Below are positions 28,135-37,574 of a stretch of 64,000 nt of DNA, one piece after another (position 1 is the first letter of the stretch; each line of letters begins with the position of its first letter). Location: assembly GCA_016709765.1 (NCBI GenBank), contig JADJMD010000008.1:1-64000 (forward strand). The letters are read 5' to 3'. The stretch is from Ignavibacteriales bacterium. GTDB lineage: Bacteria; Bacteroidota; Ignavibacteria; Ignavibacteriales; Ignavibacteriaceae. The notes under the pieces were generated by a model that searched no databases, had not been told where the DNA came from, and saw only the letters and a list, made by a program, of their open reading frames with translations. The position numbers and the translations under genes were made by a program.

Positions 28135-28226
28135 GTCATTTCGATCCCGATCTAAATTGGGTGAGAAATCTTTCCATAAAGTTTAAACAGATTTCTCAGT
28201 CTGGCAATGCCATCCTTCGAAATGAC
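28135..28226. repeat. Nested inverted repeat GTCATTTCGA...TCGAAATGAC
   Basis: The outer arms GTCATTTCGA (28135-28144) and TCGAAATGAC (28217-28226) enclose inner arms GAGAAATCT (28163-28171) and AGATTTCTC (28189-28197). The layout is that of a small dispersed palindromic repeat or MITE. It sits between the Nudix gene and the large outer-membrane protein gene and contains no ORF. Confidence 0.65.
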
Positions 28227-28298
28227 TAATAGTGTTTTGCCGCAATTGGTAAAATTATATTTTCTTTTAATTGTACATTGTACATTATAAATTGTTCA

Positions 28299-31200
28299 TT
28301 AAAAATACGCTCTTGCCTCTGCGCGTGCTGTATGTATAACTTTATTTGCACCTTGAACTCTTCCATCATAACTAATTGTTGTCTGTAAAAATGATGAAAG
28401 TTTGTAGTCAAAATTTAAGCGCCAGTAATAATTTTTGCCAATCTGATTTCCGTTTGTAAGTTCGTATGGAATAAAATTTTCTGTTGTGTTTGCATTTAAT
28501 TCATTACGTTCAATTTCAATTCGCAATCTACCGGTTCCCAAAAAAGATAAATTAAATCTTATTAACTGAGAATTTAAATCGATAACCGTTGGAACTGCAG
28601 GATATGTATCTTCACTTCTTCCGGCTTTAATTCTAAATCCAACCTCAATGTTTTTATCTGGGCGATATGAAAATTCTGATATAATATTGTTAGAATTTAT
28701 CTGCCGAATTCTATTTGAGTTTAGCGGTGCGTTAACGTTATCAATCTGATTTACTAAATCTGTTTGATTTGAAATTTCTTTTACCATTTTAAATTTAATT
28801 CTTAAGCTGCGTTCACGATTGTAATATCGTTCGTAACCGGAACTGAATTCATTAAGCGCTGTACGTTGCGTAAATCTAAATCTAAAAGAAAGTTCCTGAT
28901 CATTTTCAAAAAGAAAGAAATCCTGTTGTATATAATTTGATCCGCGTATTGTTGTACTTTCATTCTGGAATGTTGAAAGCTTTAATAAATAAATATTTCC
29001 GTAAGCTGTTTCACGACTGTTTTCTTCAATCCGCCAATATGTTTCTGAAGAAATAGGACTAACAATTTTTCCAATTAAAGTTTTAACATCTACTAATTCA
29101 GAAAAATTAATTTTCCATCGTGTACTTGTTTTCAGATCTATTACAGGGAAAAGTTCATCAGTTGGCAGAGTAACTTGAATGAAATCACCATCATACAAAG
29201 TTGGTTCAAATTCGTTTTCATCTGCAATGCCATTGTTGTTAAGATCGCCGAGATAAATATAGTTGCCTGTGCCCTGCTCTACACGAACAAAAACTTTTTG
29301 AAGCTTTGCTGATTTTTGAGTTGATACTTCATAATATAAATCACCATTTAATAATCGCTGCCATAATGCAAATTTTGTTCGCGAACGAATTAAAATTGTT
29401 TCATTATCCAAAAAACCTTTTGCTTTAAAATCATCTTTATAAGTTTTATTACGGAATGTTAAAACCAAATTTGTATTTACTTCACGCAATCCATTGTAAT
29501 TCATTTCCAGCGAATACGTTTTTGATTTTGATTCCTGAATCATAACACCGTTAAGAGGCAAATAATCATCACGCAAGGAATATTTAGTTAACACCCTAAA
29601 ACCAGCGGTTTCAATCAGTTCTAAGTATGGAGAATATTCAAAATATTTTAAGCTGCTGTTTAGTAATGAATCTTTTTGTGCCTGATTATCCTGCTTATCC
29701 TCAGCAAGAAATTCCATTCCGGGTTTTAATTGCCAGAACGTGTAGAACGCATTTCCTCTATGTCTTAACCAATTACTTTTTATACTAATATTATTAGATT
29801 TAACGTAATCTAAATTGTAATCGATATTAAAAGTTTTAGAATCAGAAAATCTGATGGTATTGTTATATCGATCTGAAGAAAAAACATCTCCCTTTCGTAA
29901 AAATCCTGCGGAAGAATTAATTGTTAATTCCTGAATTGGTTGAAGTGCAATTCCAATTTCACGAAGAGTTTCATCCTGCGGTGTAGTTTGATTAGCAGAA
30001 TTATAGTTTCTACTGAATTCAACATCATCAAATCTATCTAAAGAAGTAAATTTGCCCTGAATGAACCTATCGCGCAAAGTTAATCCTGCCTTCCCAAAAT
30101 CAAGATCACCAATTAAGATTTGTGATGGAGCAATTTTTAAGGAAATGTTTCTTGCATATCCGTAGTTATCACCATCATCCAAAGCGGATAAACGGTTTTT
30201 ATCCCACAAACTTCCGGCGTACTCTAAACTAAGTGTAACATTTTCAAAAGGATTAATATCAACAACAATATTCCCCATTTGTTTAAGCTGCGGCAACGGC
30301 AGAAATAATACCGGTAAATAACTTCCGTTACCAATTCCAACAAAATTATAATATCCTAGACTTTGCCTGATGTAATCACCTTTTCCTTCTCCAACAAAAC
30401 TAAAACTCACGGTATAAAGTGAAAGTGAATCGCCCGGATTGTAAACATAAAATGAAAATGCTTCACCATTAAAAACCGTATCAACTTTTGTGTAAATCCC
30501 TTGGATAATTCCGAGTGAATCGGGTTCGGCTAATTTTACGCCAGATTTTACAGCTTTATTTCTATCATCACCTGCGAGTGATAAAGAAATTTTGTCTTCT
30601 TCACTTAATGATATATCAATAGGTGCATCCTGATCATCACCTTCGCGCATGTACTGAACTTTTAATTTCAGTTTGTCATTAAATAATTTTATAGATGTTC
30701 CAGCTCCAAAGAAACTTCGTGAAAATTGTCTGTCGGTATATTCAAAATCAACACTAATTCTGCTTGCAGAAGTGATTAAACGATTTGGAGTAAATGTAAT
30801 TGTAGCGTTTGAGTATTCAATAGCGTAATCATTATTTTCACCGCGTTTTACTTCAATTCCATCCAAAAAAACTTTTTCTGTTCCTGCGATAATGATAATA
30901 TCGCGTTCATTATTTAATCCGCTTAAACGATAAGGACCTTGCACACCATCTGAGCCATTAAAGCTGTTTGAATTAAATTTACCTCTGGAATTTGCTATAG
31001 CTAAATATCCATTTGCATCTTCAAAATTAAACTCCCCCATCAATCCCTGCAGCTTGCGATCAATAACACCAAACTCTCCAGTTCTTTGCTTTACCTGATA
31101 ATCACCAAAAGTGCCAACAACATTTGAGTGTTTTACCTGGATAAAAACTTTATCAAGTTCTTCAAGTCGTTCTGTGTTTCCTTCCGGCTGGATAGGGGTG

Positions 31201-31769
31201 TTTTCATCAGTAAGTGCCGCTACTATTTCGATATCTTCAGAAATCCTGCCGGAAAGCTGCAAACGTAGTCCGCTGGAAAGTGAAAAATCTTTAGTTGTTC
31301 CAACTGTAAATCCACGAACAATGGTTCCACTTTTTTGCATATCAGCGCCAAATATAGCATCAGGTGAAAATCCACCTGATGATGTTAAGACACTAACGGT
31401 GTCACCAAACTTTTCATCATACTTTACAACCAAACTTCTTTTTTGATATTCTTTCTTAAGTGATAGTTTGTATGATCTGTATGTAACAATTAGTGTATCA
31501 AAAATTGAATATGGAAGTGAATCTGAAAGCGCAAAAAATGATTTTGAATATGTGAATGAATAATCATTCGAGCTTAATTTATTAGATTTTAGAAATATCA
31601 TTTCGGAACCCGGAATGATATTGACAGATGAAATTGGATAATAATTCTGAAAATTAATTGCAATCGTATCTGATACAACTACCGAATTATAATCATTCTG
31701 TGCATCGGCATTGTTTAGCCACATGCTAGAAACTATAGATATGATATAAAGATATTTTATCGATTTCAA
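28299..31769 (-). CDS. Large predicted outer-membrane beta-barrel protein
   Basis: The 1156-residue protein has a signal peptide (cut near NNADAQ). An N-terminal soluble region (to about 110) follows, then a very long stretch of amphipathic beta strands to the C-terminal aromatic end (EARAYF). The block YAIEYSNATITFTPNRLITS and then RISVDFEY, near residues 315-350, resembles repeated units in SprA-like giant barrels of the type IX system, but the length is under half of SprA. I do not recognise the exact family. The start is TTG at 31769; no ATG precedes the signal peptide. Confidence 0.7.
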   Translation of the reverse strand: MKSIKYLYIISIVSSMWLNNADAQNDYNSVVVSDTIAINFQNYYPISSVNIIPGSEMIFLKSNKLSSNDYSFTYSKSFFALSDSLPYSIFDTLIVTYRSYKLSLKKEYQKRSLVVKYDEKFGDTVSVLTSSGGFSPDAIFGADMQKSGTIVRGFTVGTTKDFSLSSGLRLQLSGRISEDIEIVAALTDENTPIQPEGNTERLEELDKVFIQVKHSNVVGTFGDYQVKQRTGEFGVIDRKLQGLMGEFNFEDANGYLAIANSRGKFNSNSFNGSDGVQGPYRLSGLNNERDIIIIAGTEKVFLDGIEVKRGENNDYAIEYSNATITFTPNRLITSASRISVDFEYTDRQFSRSFFGAGTSIKLFNDKLKLKVQYMREGDDQDAPIDISLSEEDKISLSLAGDDRNKAVKSGVKLAEPDSLGIIQGIYTKVDTVFNGEAFSFYVYNPGDSLSLYTVSFSFVGEGKGDYIRQSLGYYNFVGIGNGSYLPVLFLPLPQLKQMGNIVVDINPFENVTLSLEYAGSLWDKNRLSALDDGDNYGYARNISLKIAPSQILIGDLDFGKAGLTLRDRFIQGKFTSLDRFDDVEFSRNYNSANQTTPQDETLREIGIALQPIQELTINSSAGFLRKGDVFSSDRYNNTIRFSDSKTFNIDYNLDYVKSNNISIKSNWLRHRGNAFYTFWQLKPGMEFLAEDKQDNQAQKDSLLNSSLKYFEYSPYLELIETAGFRVLTKYSLRDDYLPLNGVMIQESKSKTYSLEMNYNGLREVNTNLVLTFRNKTYKDDFKAKGFLDNETILIRSRTKFALWQRLLNGDLYYEVSTQKSAKLQKVFVRVEQGTGNYIYLGDLNNNGIADENEFEPTLYDGDFIQVTLPTDELFPVIDLKTSTRWKINFSELVDVKTLIGKIVSPISSETYWRIEENSRETAYGNIYLLKLSTFQNESTTIRGSNYIQQDFFLFENDQELSFRFRFTQRTALNEFSSGYERYYNRERSLRIKFKMVKEISNQTDLVNQIDNVNAPLNSNRIRQINSNNIISEFSYRPDKNIEVGFRIKAGRSEDTYPAVPTVIDLNSQLIRFNLSFLGTGRLRIEIERNELNANTTENFIPYELTNGNQIGKNYYWRLNFDYKLSSFLQTTISYDGRVQGANKVIHTARAEARAYF

Positions 31770-31972
31770 AAAGAAGTATATTTTTTTTTGAAAACTAATT
31801 TAAGGTAAATGCTAAATCAAGGCTAATTTGATTATTTGAAGGATAATTAAGCTATTAATGACTGTCCATCCGAAATATAATCGATAAAATATATCCTAGA
31901 TATGGAGCAACTATTCACACTATCTTTATTTAAGAATCAATCAATATTTTAGATTAATATTTATTTTCTTTG

Positions 31973-31980
31973 TAATTTTG
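31973..31980 (+). promoter_or_regulatory. Predicted -7 promoter element of the hybrid kinase gene
   Basis: TAATTTTG matches the Bacteroidota -7 consensus TAnnTTTG. The -33 region has only a partial TTTG match. The resulting leader would be about 60 bases. A weak call that rests on the -7 box alone. Confidence 0.35.
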
Positions 31981-32049
31981 CGTTAATAGATTTTCTATTT
32001 AGTTTTATTAACGATTACAAGTAAAATTTTCAGAATTGACAAAGGGAAT

Positions 32050-34410
32050 ATGCAAAGTTCAAAAATAGATTTTCTTGGTAAATATAATGAGTTAATTCAA
32101 ACCGCAATTCGCTCATCAGTTGATTTTCCTACAAAGTTATGTGATTTTATAGTAAAAGAATTTGAATTAGAGGCCGCTGTACTATTTAAAGTTACTAATA
32201 ATTATAATCTTGAAGTTATTGGTAAATCAGCAACAGCAAAAAAATCTATAACCAGTGAAGTTCAGATATCCTGCCCAAATTGTAAAAATATTATTGAAAA
32301 TGGTGAAGTTTGTCAATTTCTTACACAGACTAATTGCTCATTCAATATTACTGATCACATTATAAACGAAGGCTGTGTTTTAATAAAAGTTGCGGATGAA
32401 CAATCTGCTTTACTTAAAGTTGCAAAAAAAACAAATTTTACTAAAAATGAAACTGACAATATTGAACTGATCAGTGAGTGTTCAAAAAATCTATTAAAAC
32501 TATGGATTGGAAGCAAAGGAATACTTAACAATTCACTTAGCACAATTATTTCAAATATCGCACAGGAATTAAGAACACCAACTAACAGTATTATGGGTTT
32601 TGCCTCTTTGTTAAATGAGGAAAACTTATCACCTTCCCAAACGGAATATGTTGGAACTTTAAAGGATAATGCTTTCGAATTGCTTTCAGTAATAAATGAT
32701 TTGATAGATCTTAGTAAGCTAGAAAGTGGAATCACAAAGGTAAATCTTACTTCTGTTAACATTAAAGATTATTTAAATGAAGTTGTTTCTTTATTCAGTT
32801 CTAAAATTGAAAAATCCAGAATTGAATTTGTAATGGACATTGATTCTGGAATTCCAGATAGTATAAAGATTGACACACAAAAATTAAGATATATCCTACT
32901 TAATATTTTAACCAATTCAGTTCGATTAACTGAACGTGGAAAAATTTCCGTTTCAGTGTCTGCACCAAACAATAAAAAACTTGTCTTCAGGATTTCTGAT
33001 ACAAGTCCCGGTTTAAATGCAAAGAAAAGTACAGAATTCTTTCAACCATTTGCATTAAATGAACTTCACGGTTCTAAGTTTGGAAATTTAACTGGTCTTG
33101 GACTTTCACTTACTAAAAAATATATTGAATACCTTAACGGCGATATCAGTATTTCAAGTGGAATAGGAAAAGGTATAACTTATACATTTTCTGTAATCGG
33201 TGAAATTCTTACATCAATTGAAGGACAATTAGCAGAACTTCCAAAACCGGTGGGAACAAAAAATAAAGTTCTTGTTGTTGAAGATGATTATGCAACTTCA
33301 AAACTGTTGAGTAATTATTTATCTAAATGGGGATACGAACCAACAATCGTCAATTCAGCTCAACAAGCGATGAAGATAGTTGAAACACAGCAGTTTCTAT
33401 CCGTAATAATGGATATTATTTTACCGGATGCTAATGGTTTTGAACTATTAAAACAATTCAGGGAAAATCCACTGACAAAACACATGCCCGTTATAGTTTG
33501 CTCGGTGGAAGCAGAACAACAAAAAGCTTTTATGATGGGTGCCGTTGAATATTTTGTAAAGCCTATCAACTATAAATTTTTGGTTGAGGTTTTAACAAGT
33601 TATAAACTTAAAAAAGATTCCAATATTCTTATCGTTGATGATGACATCCCGACTCTTAATCTGATTAAAGAAGCTGTTGAGCAAGCTGGATTTAATGCCA
33701 TTGCTGAACATCAATCAGCAAAAGTTATTGGTATGATTGAAAATTTGAATCTTGATCTTGCAATAATTGATCTGGATATGCCTGTTGTTAATGGATTTGA
33801 TTTAATAAAGATGATTAAATCGAATAAAAGTTTTTCTAAACTTCCAATAATTATTTACACAGGTAAAGAATCTTACCAGGATGATCTTAAAAAAATTGAT
33901 GGATTGTTTTCAGATTTGCTACACAAGAGCAGTACTAACATAGAAGATCTTGCGGAAACTGTTAATGCTATGATTAATAGATACGATGAACCATCAACAC
34001 CGGAGGAAGCTAAAGAAGTTAAAGATTCGGTAAAAATATTATTAGTTGAAGATTATAAACATTCTCAAATTATTGTTACACGATTACTTAAGAAAAATAA
34101 TTTTGAATCAATCGTTGTTGTTGAAAATGGCTTACAAGCTTATGAACAAGTTCAAGAACAGTATTATGATCTAATCCTTATGGATATGCAAATGCCAGTT
34201 ATGAATGGATTTGAGGCAACTCAAAAAATCCGAGAACTTGATGATTATAAAGAAACTCCTATCATTGCACTAACAGCATTTGCTATGAAAGGTGATCGGG
34301 AAAAATGTTTGGAGGCAGGTGCCACCGATTACATTCCCAAACCGATTGACAGTCAGGAGTTTATAGAAAAAGTAAAATACTATACAGAGAATAAAGTAAT
34401 TAAAAAATAG
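32050..34410 (+). CDS. Hybrid histidine-kinase-like protein with three receiver domains, lacking the acceptor His
   Basis: The 786-residue cytoplasmic protein has an N-terminal GAF-like region (about 20-150) with Cys 75, 78, 88, 96 and 109. A HisKA-like helix pair (about 160-235), an HATPase_c domain (about 280-395, with N-box LLNILTNSVRLTERG and LTGLGLSLTKKY) and three receivers (about 404-515, 525-645, 660-780) follow. Each receiver keeps its Asp (IMDIILPD, IIDLDMP, LMDMQMP). The H-box reads AQELRTPTNSI, so Gln172 replaces the phospho-acceptor His. The G1 box (DTSPGL) is also altered. It may act as a receiver scaffold driven by another kinase. No phosphotransfer protein is adjacent. Confidence 0.88.
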   Translation: MQSSKIDFLGKYNELIQTAIRSSVDFPTKLCDFIVKEFELEAAVLFKVTNNYNLEVIGKSATAKKSITSEVQISCPNCKNIIENGEVCQFLTQTNCSFNITDHIINEGCVLIKVADEQSALLKVAKKTNFTKNETDNIELISECSKNLLKLWIGSKGILNNSLSTIISNIAQELRTPTNSIMGFASLLNEENLSPSQTEYVGTLKDNAFELLSVINDLIDLSKLESGITKVNLTSVNIKDYLNEVVSLFSSKIEKSRIEFVMDIDSGIPDSIKIDTQKLRYILLNILTNSVRLTERGKISVSVSAPNNKKLVFRISDTSPGLNAKKSTEFFQPFALNELHGSKFGNLTGLGLSLTKKYIEYLNGDISISSGIGKGITYTFSVIGEILTSIEGQLAELPKPVGTKNKVLVVEDDYATSKLLSNYLSKWGYEPTIVNSAQQAMKIVETQQFLSVIMDIILPDANGFELLKQFRENPLTKHMPVIVCSVEAEQQKAFMMGAVEYFVKPINYKFLVEVLTSYKLKKDSNILIVDDDIPTLNLIKEAVEQAGFNAIAEHQSAKVIGMIENLNLDLAIIDLDMPVVNGFDLIKMIKSNKSFSKLPIIIYTGKESYQDDLKKIDGLFSDLLHKSSTNIEDLAETVNAMINRYDEPSTPEEAKEVKDSVKILLVEDYKHSQIIVTRLLKKNNFESIVVVENGLQAYEQVQEQYYDLILMDMQMPVMNGFEATQKIRELDDYKETPIIALTAFAMKGDREKCLEAGATDYIPKPIDSQEFIEKVKYYTENKVIKK

Positions 34411-34494
34411 TGTTTCTTTTTATCCTCACTTCCCTATTCAAAATTACAAATACGAATTTGTATTTTTATTCATTCAATTTTAGGATTTCCCCAA

Positions 34495-35955
34495 ATGATT
34501 AATGAAACTCCAAGAGTACGATTTGCTCCAAGTCCAACTGGCTATTTACACGTTGGCGGATTGCGAACAGCACTCTACAACTTTCTATTCGCAAAAAATA
34601 ATAACGGTTCATTTGTATTAAGGATTGAAGACACTGATCGTAATCGTTTTGTAGAAGGCGCTGTTGAGAATCTAATTAGCGCTCTAAAATGGGCTGGATT
34701 AAATTTTGATGAAGGACCAGAAATCGGTGGAGATTTTGGACCTTATATGCAATCACAAAGATTAGATATTTATAAAAAATACTCTGACCAGTTGATCGAA
34801 AAAGGCAAAGCATATTATTGTTTTTGCACCACAGAAAGATTGCAAACCTTACGCGAAGAACAAGAAAAACAGAAACTACCTCAAGCAAAGTATGATAAAC
34901 ATTGCTTGCAATTATCTAAAGATGAAATCGCTAAAAATCTTGCTGCAGGAATTCCCAAAGTTGTACGATTAAATGTGATCCCAAATCAGACAATTAAGTT
35001 TGATGACATAGTTCGTAAACATGTTGAGTTTGAAAGTAACAATGTTGATGATCAGGTATTAATAAAAAGTGATGGATATCCAACGTATCATCTTGCAAAC
35101 GTTGTTGATGATCATTTAATGAAAATCACACACGTTATTCGTGGTGAAGAGTGGCTTTCATCAACACCAAAACACGTTTTACTTTATGATTCATTTGAAT
35201 GGGAGCGCCCAATATTTGCACATCTTCCATTACTTCTAAACCCTGATCGTTCCAAACTTAGTAAAAGACAAGGTGATGTTGCGGTTGAGGACTATCGAGA
35301 TAAGGGATATTTAAAAGATGCTCTTATAAATTTTGTTGCCTTGCTTGGGTGGAATGCAGGTGATGATAAAGAATTTTACTATATAGATGAATTAATAAAA
35401 AGTTTTTCATTAGAAAGAGTCAATAAAGCCGGAGCCGTTTTCGATCTTCAAAAATTAAATTGGTTGAATGCGGAACACTTGAGAAAAAAATCAAATGAAG
35501 AATTATTGTCGCTATTAAAAGATGAAATTCGAAAATCAAAATTCAAAAATGAGAATTATTCAGACAATTTTTTATCATCGCTTATAGAAGCAATGAAAGA
35601 ACGTGTTTCTTTTGTAAAAGAGTTTATTGATACTTGCACTTATTTCTATGAAGCTCCAACTGCCTATGAACAAAAATCAATTGAAAAGAATTGGAAACCT
35701 GAAACAGCAGCACATTTAAATAGATTAAAAGATGAATTTTCCTCACTAAAGAATCCATCTAAAGAAGAATTTGAACATGCGCTTGCAAAAATTTCGGAAG
35801 AATTAAATGTTAGCAAAGGGAAATTAATTCATCCACTAAGATTGGCTGTCTCTGGACTGAGTACAGGACCAGGAATGTTTGATTTGCTTATTACTCTTGG
35901 TAAAGATGAAGTTGTGAAAAGAATTGAAACTGCAATTGAAAAAATATCAGTCTAA
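34495..35955 (+). CDS. gltX: Glutamyl-tRNA synthetase
   Basis: This class I synthetase charges tRNA-Glu. The 486-residue protein begins with RFAPSPTGYLHVGGLRTALY, where the HIGH signature is HVGG. It has LRIEDTDRNRF, DDHLMKITHVIRGEEWLSS and the KMSKS equivalent KLSKRQGDV near residue 260. The length is normal. A glnS gene is also present in the window, so tRNA-Gln need not be made by mischarging. The gene starts 84 bases after the hybrid kinase and faces the convergent DUF3307 gene with a four-base gap. Confidence 0.96.
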   Translation: MINETPRVRFAPSPTGYLHVGGLRTALYNFLFAKNNNGSFVLRIEDTDRNRFVEGAVENLISALKWAGLNFDEGPEIGGDFGPYMQSQRLDIYKKYSDQLIEKGKAYYCFCTTERLQTLREEQEKQKLPQAKYDKHCLQLSKDEIAKNLAAGIPKVVRLNVIPNQTIKFDDIVRKHVEFESNNVDDQVLIKSDGYPTYHLANVVDDHLMKITHVIRGEEWLSSTPKHVLLYDSFEWERPIFAHLPLLLNPDRSKLSKRQGDVAVEDYRDKGYLKDALINFVALLGWNAGDDKEFYYIDELIKSFSLERVNKAGAVFDLQKLNWLNAEHLRKKSNEELLSLLKDEIRKSKFKNENYSDNFLSSLIEAMKERVSFVKEFIDTCTYFYEAPTAYEQKSIEKNWKPETAAHLNRLKDEFSSLKNPSKEEFEHALAKISEELNVSKGKLIHPLRLAVSGLSTGPGMFDLLITLGKDEVVKRIETAIEKISV

Positions 35956-35959
35956 AACT

Positions 35960-36706
35960 TTAGCCTAAATAAACCAATATTTTAGAAGTTATAAATGCGA
36001 TAGATATTCCAATTGTAAAGCTTAACAATGTGCCTATCAAAACGTACTCAACCATCACTTTGTCTTTTTCATTTTTAATCTCGGCATATCTTAATATTGA
36101 TTTAGCTGTAATTAAAAATCCAACAACTGCTGGTAACTCCGCAAGAAATAAAACAAGGATAATTATTCTTTCTAAGTAACCAATAATTCTTCCTGTTTTT
36201 ATTTCATCCTTATTATTATTCTCGCCTTTAAATATTTTAAGCTGAAATGGTTTGATTATATAGCTAATAATAATACTGCTAAACTTTGTTATAACTATTA
36301 CTGCAACTACAATCATCAATACTTTTATATAAGTATTTCCAAAAGCAGCAAACCAAAACAGGTTATTTGCTTCTTGGAAAAGTTTATTCTGTATAGAAAA
36401 AGATAATAGCAGTATAACTAAATAATGTGCAGTTTGATCAATGGAGAAAATAAATAATGAATCTTTTTTTATAGCGTTTTTTAACAAATCAATTATCGAA
36501 TGAGTAAGTAATATTGATGACGGAATTATATAATTACTCCAATCCCCTACCAAAAAATAACTTAGTAATGTAACAAGCACAATGTGCTTACCAAATACCA
36601 ATGGGCTTTGCTTTTTCTTCACATCTTCATCGGTTTGAAGAATAAAATCAGCAAGAAAATGTGCTGTTAATAGTGGGATAAGAATTTGAATTAATATACT
36701 GTTCAT
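35960..36706 (-). CDS. DUF3307-family membrane protein
   Basis: The 248-residue protein has about six membrane segments. Its N-terminus, LTAHFLADFILQTDEDVKKK, and the segment THSIIDLLKNAI with later DQTAHYLVI are the conserved His/Asp blocks of DUF3307. The function is unknown. The upstream gene in the same direction is a SatD-like protein, and the two appear to form a unit spaced by about 176 bases of palindromic repeats. Confidence 0.75.
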   Translation of the reverse strand: MNSILIQILIPLLTAHFLADFILQTDEDVKKKQSPLVFGKHIVLVTLLSYFLVGDWSNYIIPSSILLTHSIIDLLKNAIKKDSLFIFSIDQTAHYLVILLLSFSIQNKLFQEANNLFWFAAFGNTYIKVLMIVVAVIVITKFSSIIISYIIKPFQLKIFKGENNNKDEIKTGRIIGYLERIIILVLFLAELPAVVGFLITAKSILRYAEIKNEKDKVMVEYVLIGTLLSFTIGISIAFITSKILVYLG

Positions 36707-36798
36707 TTAAGATCATCCAGAAATTCTTTTCAATAATAGAGATTAGCTTAAAAGCTTATAACATCTATTTTTAGTTATATAGATACTTAGTTAGCATA

Positions 36799-36875
36799 AA
36801 CAACATTATAAAGTTGTTTTATATCAGTACAACCTTAAAAGGTTGTATTTAGTTATTACAACCTTAAAGGGTTGT
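36799..36875. repeat. Three tandem palindromes of ACAACCTTAAAAGGTTGT type
   Basis: Three 18-21 base palindromes lie in one gap: AACAACATTATAAAGTTGTTT (36799-36819, shown in part), ACAACCTTAAAAGGTTGT (36829-36846) and ACAACCTTAAAGGGTTGT (36858-36875). Centres are about 29 bases apart, close to three helical turns. They sit between the SatD-like gene and the DUF3307 gene, where they could be operators, processing sites or a dispersed repeat. Confidence 0.7.
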
Positions 36876-36882
36876 ACAGCCA

Positions 36883-37551
36883 TTATTTAGGTTTAGCATT
36901 GTTTGAAACACTAAGTAAAACATTTTTAAAAAGATTTAAATTATCTTCAACAATCATCCAACCGATTGAATCCATCTGTTTGGAAACAGCTTGTTGTGTT
37001 ATACGAAGTTTTACGGCAATTGATTGTTGATCCATGTTTTGAAGAGCAAGCAAAACTATTTTACACTGATTACTCGTCCATTTTGAAGAAATATGATCTG
37101 TATTCTGAATAATCAAATCTATAACATCTGAGTTTGGAATTATATCAGAAACAAATCTGATTTTTCTTTTACCTTTTTTATCTAATGCTTTGCCGGAAAT
37201 CTTGTAGGCGTTTCCAACACCAAATGATGACTCAATATAATCAACAGTACCAATTGAGATAGCCATTCTTGCATCAATAGAACTAAGCTGCATTTTAGCT
37301 CTTAAGTATGCACGATAAAACAGAGCAATACTTAGAGCCAATTCTGGTTTTTTAATAAGAAGCTGCCAGCTGTCTCCACGGAATAATTCAGGTTCATACT
37401 TTAAAGCATCGGGAAAAATCTTAGAAAGATCTTTAGAGGAACTTTTCATAACTTTTACTAAAAGCTTATGATTTTCTAAAGATAATTTTGATGATTTAAC
37501 AATATCGCATGTTATAACCGAATACAACTTTTTAGTTTTTTCTTTTGCCAT
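36883..37551 (-). CDS. SatD-like protein with C-terminal helix-turn-helix
   Basis: The 222-residue protein begins YSVITCDIVKSSKL and continues with LFRGDSWQLLI and DARMAISIGTVDYI. These resemble the cyclase-like ferredoxin fold of SatD-family proteins. Residues about 165-215 form a helix-turn-helix (MDQQSIAVKLRITQQAVSKQ), so it may bind DNA. Known members are poorly characterised. It is followed by the DUF3307 membrane protein. The three palindromes just past its stop codon could be its target, but this is inference. Confidence 0.7.
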   Translation of the reverse strand: MAKEKTKKLYSVITCDIVKSSKLSLENHKLLVKVMKSSSKDLSKIFPDALKYEPELFRGDSWQLLIKKPELALSIALFYRAYLRAKMQLSSIDARMAISIGTVDYIESSFGVGNAYKISGKALDKKGKRKIRFVSDIIPNSDVIDLIIQNTDHISSKWTSNQCKIVLLALQNMDQQSIAVKLRITQQAVSKQMDSIGWMIVEDNLNLFKNVLLSVSNNAKPK

Positions 37552-37574
37552 AATGATTTATCTAAAAAATGTTT

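Noticed and set aside
32355..32762. 135-codon frame antisense to the hybrid kinase
   Set aside because: It is a shadow of the GAF-like/HisKA coding region without its own start signals.
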